A stretch of DNA of 13,060 nucleotides from Massilia sp. (GTDB taxonomy: Bacteria; Pseudomonadota; Gammaproteobacteria; Burkholderiales; Burkholderiaceae_D). The first letter of the stretch is position 1; every line of letters starts with the position of its first letter. Of this stretch, positions 1 to 8,286 are shown one piece after another. A model generated the notes under the pieces. That model had not been told where the DNA came from. It saw only the letters and a program-made list of their open reading frames with translations, and made no database searches. The stretch spans positions 7,523 to 20,582 of the forward strand of contig DOUW01000158.1 in NCBI GenBank assembly GCA_003520365.1, read 5' to 3'. Both the position numbers and the translations under genes were made by a program.

Positions 1-95
1 GGCGGGCGGGTGTCGTCGGCCTGGGCGGCGTAGTCGCGTGCATACAACGCCAGTCCGTCGCTGCTCTGAAAACTGATTGGAGTGAAGTTAAGCAC
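1..95 (-). CDS. Alpha/beta-hydrolase-like protein, N-terminal fragment (runs off left edge)
   Basis: Reading the minus strand from a GTG at 95-93 gives 31 codons without a stop to the window edge. The segment FQSSDGLALYARDY followed by an Ala/Asp-rich stretch and TRP is the usual first beta-strand region of alpha/beta-fold hydrolases, just before the oxyanion-hole HG motif, which would lie outside the window. The GTG has AGGA about 10 bases upstream as a modest ribosome site, and no in-frame ATG is seen nearer. The gene lies on the same strand as the TonB receptor, 116 bp after its stop, so it may be co-transcribed and may act on the imported compound. The fold assignment rests on a short segment. 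Catalytic residues are not visible, so substrate and activity cannot be inferred. Confidence 0.55.
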   Translation of the reverse strand, partial: MLNFTPISFQSSDGLALYARDYAAQADDTRP

Positions 96-141
96 GCTGG
101 GGAAATCCTGTTCGGGTCTTCCGCGATGGAAGGGAAGAGGG

Positions 142-174
142 GCGCGCCGCCGCCCCGTGCGGAAGGCGGCGCGC
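142..174 (-). terminator. GC-rich hairpin after the TonB receptor (weak terminator candidate)
   Basis: GCGCGCCGCC (142-151) and GGCGGCGCGC (165-174) form a perfect 10-bp stem with a 13-base loop, 38 bases past the receptor stop codon in the direction of transcription. The bases after the stem on the minus strand are pyrimidine-rich but lack a run of T, so full intrinsic termination is doubtful. It could instead attenuate or stabilise the 3' end and leave some read-through into the hydrolase gene. Confidence 0.4.
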
Positions 175-211
175 TGTCCTGGTTGGTGGTACTGGAACTT
201 GGAAGCGACGC

Positions 212-2500
212 TTAGAAGCGGTACTCGAGCGTGGCCGAGACCGTGCGCGGATTGCCGTAGAAGGCCGTCAGCGTGCCCTCGTTGCCCAGGGTCGGGAAGA
301 AGTAGCCGGCGGTCTTGTAGCGCTTGTCGCTCAGGTTCTTGCCGTGGATGCCGGCGCGGATCTTGCCGTCGGCACGGGTCCAGACGACGCTCGCGTCGTA
401 CAGGGTGTAGGACTCCTCGTCCAGCACCGAGGCGTACTCGAATTGATGGATGGCGCCCTTGTACGAAGCGCTGCCGATCAGCGACAGCTTGCCGTTGCGG
501 CCCAGCAGCGGCAGCGCGATGTCGTAGTTGGCGCGCAGGTTGGCCGAGCTCCTCGGGGTGTTCTGGAAGAAGCGCTGGTCGGCCACGTTCAGGCCGTTGA
601 CGATGTACTCCTTGTACTCGGCATCGATGTAGCTGTACATGCCGGCGATCATGAAGTCGCGCGTCAGGTTGGCGATCGCCTCCAATTCCAGGCCCTTGAT
701 CTTGGCCTTGCCGGCGTTGGTGGTCACGCCGGCGAAGCTGTCGTCGCGGCCGTCGCCGTTGGTGTCGATGGCGACCGAGCCCGGGATCTGCACGTCCTGG
801 TAGTCGCTGTAGAACACGGCGGCGTTGGTCGTGATGCGGCCGCCGTCGAAGGCCGACTTCAGGCCCAGCTCGTAGGTCTCGATGGTTTCGGGCTCGTAGC
901 CGGCGCGTGCCTGGGCGTCGGTCAGGCGGGTGCCGACCATGTTCAGGCGCGGATCGAAGCCGCCGCCCTTGAAGCCTTCCGAGTAGGAGGCGTAGACGTT
1001 GTGGTCGCTGCTCAGCTTGTAGTTCACGGCGACGCGCGGGGTGAACTTCTTGTCCTTGCGCTGCAGGGTGCCGTTGCGGAAGTCGGTGTCGGTGCGGAAC
1101 AGGATCGCGCCCGGGTTGCCCATCTCCGGCGAGCCGGCCAGGCCCAGGAAGATCTGGCGGTAGATCGAGGCGGTGCGCTCGTCGACCGTGTAGCGGCCGC
1201 CCAGCGAGACCGACAGGGCGGCGTTGACGTTGTAGCTGCCGTCGAAGTAGGCGGCCCAGGCCTTGGTGTCGATGTCGCCGCTGGTGAAGGTCGAGCTCGG
1301 GAAGGCACCGGCCAGGATGGTGTCGAACTTGTTGTAGGCGTTGGCGTCCATGTAGTAGACGCCGGCGATGCCCTGCAGGCGCTCGCTCGTGTAGCTCAGC
1401 TGGAACTCCTGGCTGAACTGCTTGTTGGTGTACAGGGCCGGCACTTCCATGTCGACGGTCGGCAGGGCGTCGAAGTCGATCGGCGCCCACGACTTGTCCT
1501 TGCGGCTGGCCGTGATCGACTTGACGCTGAGCTGGTCGTCGATCTGGTATTCGACCAGCGCCGAGACGCCGTGCGCCTTGACTTCCTGCTCGTGGCCGAG
1601 GGCGCGGGTCAGGTTGGCGCGGGTGTCGAATTCGTTGTCCAGGATCGGCGCGCCGCTGGTGCGGCCCACCGTCAGGCGGTGGCCGTTCTTCGGGTTCGAC
1701 TCGTCGCGGGTGGCGTCGCCGGCGATGCGGATGAACAGGTCCGGGGTCGGGGTGAATTCGGCCGACAGACGCAGCGCGGTGACGTCCTTGTCGTAGTTCT
1801 CGGCGCCGGTGTACAGGTTGGTGCCGAAGCCGTCGCGCTTGAAGCGGGCCACCGTGCCGCCGACGCGGACGGTGTCGGAGACCGGGGTGCTGGCCGTGGC
1901 CACGCCTTCGATCTGGCCGTAGGTGCCGGCGGTGGCGCGCAGGCGCAGGTCGGGTTTCGGGCCGAGCTTGCGGGTCACGTACTTGACCGCGCCGCCGATC
2001 GTGTTGCGGCCGTACAGGGTGCCCTGCGGACCGCGCAGCACTTCGATGCGTTCGACGTCGTAGATGTCGGCCACGGCGGCCTGCGGACGCGCCAGGTAGA
2101 TGTCGTCGATGTAGATGCCGACGCCCGACTCGAAGCCGGCCAGCGGGTCGGCCTGGCCGACGCCGCGGATGAAGGCGGTCAGCGTGGAGTTGGTGGCGCG
2201 CGAGGCTTTCAGCGTGGTGTTCGGCAGCGATAGCGCGAGCGCGGTCACGTCCGGCGTGGCCTGCTTGGACAGCTGGTCGGCGGAAAAGGCCGTGACCGAT
2301 ACCGGCACGTCCTGCAAGGACTCTTCGCGGCGGCGCGCGGTGACGACCACTTTCTGGACTTCGGCGGCTGCTTCTCCGTCAGGCGCCGGGGCGCCGCTCG
2401 CCTCCTGGGCGTGGGCGGCGCCCATCGCGCTGCTGGACAGGACCAGCAGGGCCGCGGCGGAACGGTTGAGCAGCTTCATTTTTTTCTTTGTCAGACGCAT
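212..2500 (-). CDS. TonB-dependent outer-membrane receptor
   Basis: A 762-residue active transporter of the outer membrane, energised by TonB-ExbBD. The order is a signal peptide (residues 1-31: basic start, hydrophobic core, AHA cleavage site before QEA), a TonB-box-like region EVQKVVVTA at about 47-55, a plug from about 62 to 178 with the typical VERIEVLRGPQGTLYGRNTIGGAV block, then a beta-barrel ending in Y-R-F, the aromatic C-terminus expected for Bam assembly. The length is normal for the family. The start is set at 2500 because AGGAGA lies 5 bases upstream and the signal peptide begins there; the frame stays open to 2797, but that extension has no signal-like sequence. A divergent LysR gene suggests substrate-induced expression. 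The ligand is not predictable: neither a siderophore biosynthesis gene nor a ferric-uptake box was recognised, and a non-iron organic ligand is possible. Confidence 0.93.
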   Translation of the reverse strand: MRLTKKKMKLLNRSAAALLVLSSSAMGAAHAQEASGAPAPDGEAAAEVQKVVVTARRREESLQDVPVSVTAFSADQLSKQATPDVTALALSLPNTTLKASRATNSTLTAFIRGVGQADPLAGFESGVGIYIDDIYLARPQAAVADIYDVERIEVLRGPQGTLYGRNTIGGAVKYVTRKLGPKPDLRLRATAGTYGQIEGVATASTPVSDTVRVGGTVARFKRDGFGTNLYTGAENYDKDVTALRLSAEFTPTPDLFIRIAGDATRDESNPKNGHRLTVGRTSGAPILDNEFDTRANLTRALGHEQEVKAHGVSALVEYQIDDQLSVKSITASRKDKSWAPIDFDALPTVDMEVPALYTNKQFSQEFQLSYTSERLQGIAGVYYMDANAYNKFDTILAGAFPSSTFTSGDIDTKAWAAYFDGSYNVNAALSVSLGGRYTVDERTASIYRQIFLGLAGSPEMGNPGAILFRTDTDFRNGTLQRKDKKFTPRVAVNYKLSSDHNVYASYSEGFKGGGFDPRLNMVGTRLTDAQARAGYEPETIETYELGLKSAFDGGRITTNAAVFYSDYQDVQIPGSVAIDTNGDGRDDSFAGVTTNAGKAKIKGLELEAIANLTRDFMIAGMYSYIDAEYKEYIVNGLNVADQRFFQNTPRSSANLRANYDIALPLLGRNGKLSLIGSASYKGAIHQFEYASVLDEESYTLYDASVVWTRADGKIRAGIHGKNLSDKRYKTAGYFFPTLGNEGTLTAFYGNPRTVSATLEYRF

Positions 2501-2505
2501 CGTTG

Positions 2506-2511
2506 TCTCCT
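2506..2511 (-). promoter_or_regulatory. Ribosome binding site that fixes the receptor start
   Basis: AGGAGA on the minus strand, 5 bases before the ATG at 2500-2498. It selects this start over the open upstream extension and over the ATG seven codons downstream (2479). Confidence 0.7.
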
Positions 2512-2757
2512 GATTTTGGAATGGCGGACATGCTCGCGAACAGCTCGCGCTTTCGGCTCCCGATTTAGCTCGATCCTGCACGCTCAGCAGTTTGCCTCGC
2601 CTGGTTCTGGCTGAAAAGATAACAATCCGCCCACCGACTGTGCGAATTTGCACAAGCCGATGCGCGGTCGTGGTGCATTTCTCGCCGAGGGAAAATGCTG
2701 CGGCTGCACAATTTGCGCGTCCGCGGTGCATGGGATGGGTTTTGATTGCAGGAGGAA

Positions 2758-2773
2758 TGTGCACTAGTGCACA
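2758..2773. promoter_or_regulatory. Perfect 16-bp palindrome, probable operator
   Basis: TGTGCACTAGTGCACA equals its own reverse complement. It lies 33 bases before the LysR ATG, where it would cover the -35 region of the candidate LysR promoter, which fits autoregulation. LysR boxes are more often odd-spaced T-N11-A dyads. The geometry TGTGC-N6-GCACA equals that of CRP/FNR-family sites (TGTGA-N6-TCACA) with one changed base per half. The binding protein is therefore open. Confidence 0.5.
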
Positions 2774-2805
2774 ATATGTCATCTTGATATTAAACAAGTG
2801 CGCCG

Positions 2806-3699
2806 ATGAATACGCTGCCTGAGTGGACCGACCTCCGATTCTTCCTCGAACTGGCGCGCGCGGGCACGCTGTCGGGCGCCTCGCGCCGTCTCGACGTCGA
2901 GCACACGACAGTGGCGCGGCGCATCGACCGCCTGGAAAAGGAACTCGGCTCGACCCTGTTCGACCGCTCGCGCGAGGGCTACGAACTGACCGAGATGGGC
3001 CACGCGCTGCTGCCGCATGCGGAAGCGATGGAGGGCGCCGCGCTGGCCGCGGCCGAGCAGCTCGGCGGGGCGGAAGTGGCGGCGCACGGCGTGGTGCGCC
3101 TGGGCGTGCCCGAAGTGTTCGGGGTGAAGGTGGTGGCGCCGCTGCTGGCCGACCTGATCGAGACCAATCCCGACCTGTCGATCGACCTGCTGGCGCTGCC
3201 GAGCTTCGCCAATCTCGCCAACCGCGAGGCCGACCTGGGGGTGATGCTGGACCCGCCCACCACCGGCCGCTACATGGTCACGCGCCTGGCCTCGTTCCGC
3301 TTCTACCTGTACGCCTCGCCCGGCTACCTGGCCAGGCATCCGCCGATCCACGAGCAGGCCGACCTGGCCCGGCATTACTTCGTCGACTATGTGCAGGACC
3401 GCCTGGCCAGCCGCGAGCTGTCCTACATGGGCGAACTGGGCTTCACGCCGCGCCGGCGCCTGTGCTGCTCGGGCATGACGGCGCAGATCGAAGCGGCCTC
3501 GCTCGGCATGGGGCTGATGATGGCGCCGCCCTACGCGGTGCCGGACGACGGCCGCCTGGTCAAGGTGCTGCCCGATTTCTTCGCCGAGCGCTCGTTCTGG
3601 CTGGCCGCGCCGACCGACCTCTACCGCCTGCGCCGGGTGAAGGTGGTGTGGAACCTGCTGCGCGACTACGCCGACAGCCAGCCGGGGCTGTTCGTGTAG
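2806..3699 (+). CDS. LysR-family transcriptional regulator
   Basis: A 297-residue DNA-binding regulator of normal LysR length. A winged helix-turn-helix occupies about residues 9-66, with the family signature from LRFFLELARAGTLSGASRRL through the recognition helix TTVARRIDRLEKELG to LFDRSREGYELTEMG. A linker helix (about 67-90) and a periplasmic-binding-like effector domain (about 92-297) follow. It is divergent from the TonB receptor, the standard arrangement for a LysR protein that controls its neighbour in response to a small molecule linked to that pathway. No Shine-Dalgarno sequence is visible before the ATG; a candidate extended -10 box ends 12 bases upstream, so translation may be close to leaderless. 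The TAG stop codon lies inside a REP-like repeat. The effector is unknown. Confidence 0.92.
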   Translation: MNTLPEWTDLRFFLELARAGTLSGASRRLDVEHTTVARRIDRLEKELGSTLFDRSREGYELTEMGHALLPHAEAMEGAALAAAEQLGGAEVAAHGVVRLGVPEVFGVKVVAPLLADLIETNPDLSIDLLALPSFANLANREADLGVMLDPPTTGRYMVTRLASFRFYLYASPGYLARHPPIHEQADLARHYFVDYVQDRLASRELSYMGELGFTPRRRLCCSGMTAQIEAASLGMGLMMAPPYAVPDDGRLVKVLPDFFAERSFWLAAPTDLYRLRRVKVVWNLLRDYADSQPGLFV

Positions 3700-3753
3700 G
3701 GTGGGCGGCTCGACCTCGGCAGGCGCGTGGGCGGCCAGTGCGCCGCCCACGCG
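3695..3753 (+). repeat. REP-like palindrome with duplicated left arm in a convergent spacer
   Basis: The head TGTAGGGTGGGC (3695-3706) is identical to the head of the repeat at 7442. GTGGGCGGC occurs at 3701-3709 and again at 3727-3735, and both can pair with GCCGCCCAC at 3742-3750. The best hairpin is a perfect 12-bp stem, 3724-3735 with 3742-3753, and a 6-base loop. There is no T run, but it may work as a two-way terminator or 3'-end stabiliser between the convergent LysR and acyltransferase genes. The GTAG tetranucleotide next to a palindrome is the hallmark of REP elements mobilised by RAYT transposases. Confidence 0.6.
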
Positions 3754-3780
3754 TTCAAGCGGCGGGCGAGGCGGGCACGC

Positions 3781-4944
3781 TCAGCCCCGGCTACGGAAGG
3801 GACTGCGCTCGTTCAGCTCGTCCACGTAATCGTCGATCCCGCCCGCTTCCCGTTCCAGGAAGCGCTCGATCGCATCCGCGAACGCGGGATGGGCCAGCCA
3901 GTGCGCCGAATACGTGCGCGTCGGCAGGAACCCGCGCGCCATCTTGTGTTCGCCCTGGGCGCCGCCCTCGAAGGTCTGGATGCCCTGCTCGATGCAGAAC
4001 TCCAGCGGCTGGTAATAGGCGGCCTCGAAATGCAGGCAGGGCACGTGCTCGATCTCTCCCCAGTAGCGTCCGTACAGGGTCTCCTTAGTGTGGATCACGA
4101 GCGAGGACGCGATCGGCCGCCCGTCGCGCTCGGCGATCACGAGCAGGATATTCTCGGGCATCGTCCGGCCGATGCGCAGGAAGAAATCGAGGTTCAGGTA
4201 GGGCGTCGAATAATGCGCGGCATAGGTGTGGCGGTAGCAGCGGTTGAAGAAGCGCCAGTCCGACTCCAGCGCGTCCACGCCACGTACGCGGCGCAGCGTC
4301 ACGCCGGCTTCCCGCACCTTGCGCCGCTCGGCGCGGATGTTCTTGCGCTTCTTCTGCTCCAGCGTCGCCAGGAAATCCTCGAAATTGGCATAGCCCGCGT
4401 TCAGCCAGTGGAACTGCACGCCGCTGCGCAGCAGGAAGCCGGCGTCCTGCAGCTGGCGCGCATGTTCCTCGGGCGGGAACAGGACGTGGGTGGACGACAC
4501 GTCCGTCGCCTGCTGGGTGGCGACCAGCACCTCGATCAGGGCTGCGCGCGCAGCGGCATCGCGCGCCAGCAGGCGCGGCCCCGCTACCGGCGTGAAGGGA
4601 ACCGCGCTCAGCAGCTTGGGGTAGTACTCGAGGCCGTGGCGCCGGTAGGCATCGGCCCAGGCCCAGTCGAACACGTATTCGCCGTAGGAATGGCCCTTGA
4701 CGTAGAGGGGCAGGGCGGCGGCCAGCGCGTCGCCGTCGTAGAGCGCGATGTACTGCGGCTGCCAGCCGGTTTCCGGGCACGCGCTGCCGGACTCGTGCAG
4801 CGCGTGCAGGAAGGCGTAGGACAGGAAAGGGTTCTGCTCATCCTGGAGCGCGAGCAGTCCATCCCAGGCGGCCTGCCCGATCTCGGACAAGGAAGAAACG
4901 ATATGCGTGCGATAATGATTATTTGCGTTCAAAATTGCTTCCAT
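3781..4944 (-). CDS. Predicted GNAT/FemAB-like N-acyltransferase (COG3146, formerly DUF482)
   Basis: A 387-residue soluble protein, typical in length for the COG3146 / PF04339 family. Characteristic blocks are NPFLSYAFLHALHESGS near residue 39, the aromatic KGHSYGEYVFDWAWADAYRR near 83, the basic stretch LEQKKRKNIRAERRKVREAG in the middle, and C-terminal FEGGAQGEHKMARGFLPT. The family is thought to transfer an acyl or aminoacyl group by its likeness to GNAT and FemAB enzymes, but substrate and pathway are not established. No signal peptide or membrane segment is seen. The ATG at 4944 is the only reasonable start, although no Shine-Dalgarno sequence precedes it. It is divergent from nadE and convergent with the LysR gene, so it is probably a single-gene unit; the neighbours do not reveal its role. 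Confidence 0.85.
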   Translation of the reverse strand: MEAILNANNHYRTHIVSSLSEIGQAAWDGLLALQDEQNPFLSYAFLHALHESGSACPETGWQPQYIALYDGDALAAALPLYVKGHSYGEYVFDWAWADAYRRHGLEYYPKLLSAVPFTPVAGPRLLARDAAARAALIEVLVATQQATDVSSTHVLFPPEEHARQLQDAGFLLRSGVQFHWLNAGYANFEDFLATLEQKKRKNIRAERRKVREAGVTLRRVRGVDALESDWRFFNRCYRHTYAAHYSTPYLNLDFFLRIGRTMPENILLVIAERDGRPIASSLVIHTKETLYGRYWGEIEHVPCLHFEAAYYQPLEFCIEQGIQTFEGGAQGEHKMARGFLPTRTYSAHWLAHPAFADAIERFLEREAGGIDDYVDELNERSPFRSRG

Positions 4945-4954
4945 AACTAGAAGA

Positions 4955-4981
4955 GTGCGGTGAGCAGGTCCGCTCCCGCAC
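4955..4981. other. Bulged hairpin between acyltransferase and nadE
   Basis: GTGCGG (4955-4960) pairs with CCGCAC (4976-4981), and inside it GAGC (4962-4965) pairs with GCTC (4972-4975), leaving a single bulged T and a 6-base loop. It ends 25 bases before the nadE ATG and so could fold in the nadE leader; as DNA it could be a protein site for either divergent gene. AT-rich DNA just to its left (about 4910-4945), partly inside the first codons of the acyltransferase gene, is where promoters would be expected. Confidence 0.35.
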
Positions 4982-5006
4982 TGCCTGCTATGCGAAAGAC
5001 GTCGAG

Positions 5007-7420
<2,414 letters not shown>

Positions 7421-7441
7421 GGTCGTTTGGTTTGTCGCTTT

Positions 7442-7582
7442 TGTAGGGTGGGCTCTTGAGCCCACGCGGTCGAACCGTGAGGGGTCGAAATGCAGTCCGG
7501 TAGGCCGATGCATGCGGCGTTCCAGTTGGCGCCGCGTCAGATCGTCGGGTGAAGCCGCGTGGGCACAAGTGCCCACCCTACG
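7442..7582. repeat. REPIN-like inverted pair of REP palindromes
   Basis: Unit A (7442-7469) begins TGTAGGGTGGGC and folds into a perfect 8-bp hairpin, 7448-7455 with 7458-7465, loop TT. Unit B (7555-7582) is the same element inverted, hairpin 7559-7566 with 7569-7576, loop AA. Apart from the outermost base, unit A and the reverse complement of B differ at two positions only (T7454 and A7459 of unit A), which pair with each other in the hairpin, so the fold is kept by a compensatory change. The 85 bases between (7470-7554) show no reading frame with gene character. The pair fills the spacer between convergent glnB and the TRIC gene. GTAG plus palindrome in opposed copies is the REP/REPIN layout; no RAYT transposase gene is in the window. 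Confidence 0.75.
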
Positions 7583-7591
7583 AAAACCCGC

Positions 7592-8200
7592 TCAGCGCCC
7601 CATCTGGATATCGAACTTCCAGGTAATCAAGCGCAGCACGCTGATGAACAGCGCGCTGCTCCACAGCGCGAAATCGTGCGACACGCTGGTATACAGCCCC
7701 ATCAGCAGGAACATCCAGTTCCCGAGAAACGCGCAGATCGCATACGGCTTGCCGTCCCTGAACACCATCGGCACCTCGTTGCAGACGATGTCGCGCAGCA
7801 CGCCGCCGAAGATCCCCGTGATCACGCCCATCATCGAAGCAATAAACAAGGGCATGTTCGCGTCCAGCGCGGCCGAGACGCCGGCGATCGAGAACAGGCC
7901 GAGGCCGACCGCGTCGGCGATCACGATCAGGCGTTCCGAGACGATGTGGCGCAGGGTGCGGATCAGGGGCGATGCAATCAGGGCCAGCACGAAGATGGCG
8001 ATCGCGTACTCCTGGTGCGTGACCCAGAACAGCGGACGGCGGTCGAGCAGGATGTCGCGCAGGGTGCCGCCGCCGAAGGCCGCGATGAAGGCGACCGTAA
8101 ACACGCCCACCAGGTCCATGCGTTTGCGACGCGCTTCGATGAATCCGGAAAACGCGCCGACGAGGATCGCCACGATCTCGATGAACTTGATGAGGGTCAT
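7592..8200 (-). CDS. TRIC-family cation channel (UPF0126/YadS-like membrane protein)
   Basis: A 202-residue inner-membrane protein with about seven hydrophobic segments and the internal duplication typical of TRIC proteins: FGGGTLRDILLDRRPLFWV near residue 42 and FGGVLRDIVCNEVPMVFRDG near 131, each with the glycine kink and R-D pair. Bacterial members of this fold are homotrimeric channels reported to conduct K+, while the physiological role in bacteria is poorly known. The start at 8200 (MTLIKFIEIV) begins directly with the first membrane helix. An upstream ATG at 8239 would add 13 residues of no family character and lies inside an inverted repeat, so it is rejected. No clear Shine-Dalgarno sequence precedes 8200. 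It lies 86 bp downstream of the phytochrome gene on the same strand; a functional link is not evident. Confidence 0.9.
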   Translation of the reverse strand: MTLIKFIEIVAILVGAFSGFIEARRKRMDLVGVFTVAFIAAFGGGTLRDILLDRRPLFWVTHQEYAIAIFVLALIASPLIRTLRHIVSERLIVIADAVGLGLFSIAGVSAALDANMPLFIASMMGVITGIFGGVLRDIVCNEVPMVFRDGKPYAICAFLGNWMFLLMGLYTSVSHDFALWSSALFISVLRLITWKFDIQMGR

Positions 8201-8211
8201 GCAGGGCAGGG

Positions 8212-8249
8212 TGCTGTTGGCATGATGCAAGCCTAACATGCCAACAGCA
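8212..8249. repeat. Perfect 13-bp inverted repeat before the TRIC gene
   Basis: TGCTGTTGGCATG (8212-8224) and CATGCCAACAGCA (8237-8249) are exact reverse complements around a 12-base spacer. It starts 38 bases after the phytochrome stop codon and ends 11 bases before the TRIC ATG on the transcribed strand. It may be an operator, an intercistronic RNA hairpin that ends or stabilises the phytochrome mRNA, or a structure that shapes TRIC translation. A T run is lacking, so a plain intrinsic terminator is unlikely. Confidence 0.6.
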
Positions 8250-8286
8250 TCGCGCGAAAGTGCGGCGCGTGCTTAGCGCCTATCCC

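Larger units (their letters stand above)
2501..2805. promoter_or_regulatory. Divergent control region between TonB receptor and LysR gene
   Basis: 305 bp without a gene. It holds three same-direction copies of TGCACAA (2649-2655, 2705-2711, 2768-2774); the last is half of a perfect 16-bp palindrome. The first two copies sit in imperfect dyads that share the heptamer GCAAATT on one strand or the other. AT content rises sharply near 2770-2798. An extended -10-like TGATATTAA at 2785-2793 points towards the LysR gene and would start the transcript only a few bases before its ATG. I see no convincing sigma-70 promoter for the receptor. The layout fits control by the LysR protein or a global regulator binding several spaced sites. 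Confidence 0.55.

Noticed and set aside
344..2233. 629-codon open frame on the plus strand, opposite the TonB receptor
   Set aside because: It is an antisense shadow of a GC-rich gene: low-complexity Val/Ala/Arg/Gly composition, no recognisable domain, and the minus strand encodes a clear receptor with signal peptide and motifs.
2501..2797. N-terminal extension of the TonB receptor frame
   Set aside because: The frame is open, but the extra 99 residues would precede and disable the signal peptide, and a strong ribosome site sits right before 2500.
2823..4088. 421-codon plus-strand frame overlapping the LysR gene and the acyltransferase
   Set aside because: Arg/Gly/Ala/Pro-rich out-of-frame reading of the LysR gene and antisense of its neighbour; no family resemblance.
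7470..7554. Possible small RNA or gene between the two REP units
   Set aside because: No promoter, no convincing reading frame, and no clear independent structure beyond short chance palindromes such as ATGCAT; it is best read as the core of the repeat element.
7442..7582. CRISPR-like repeat pair
   Set aside because: There are only two copies, inverted and each self-palindromic, with no array or spacers.
8201..8239. Longer start for the TRIC protein (13 extra residues)
   Set aside because: The added residues are not hydrophobic or family-like, and the upstream ATG lies within an arm of the inverted repeat.
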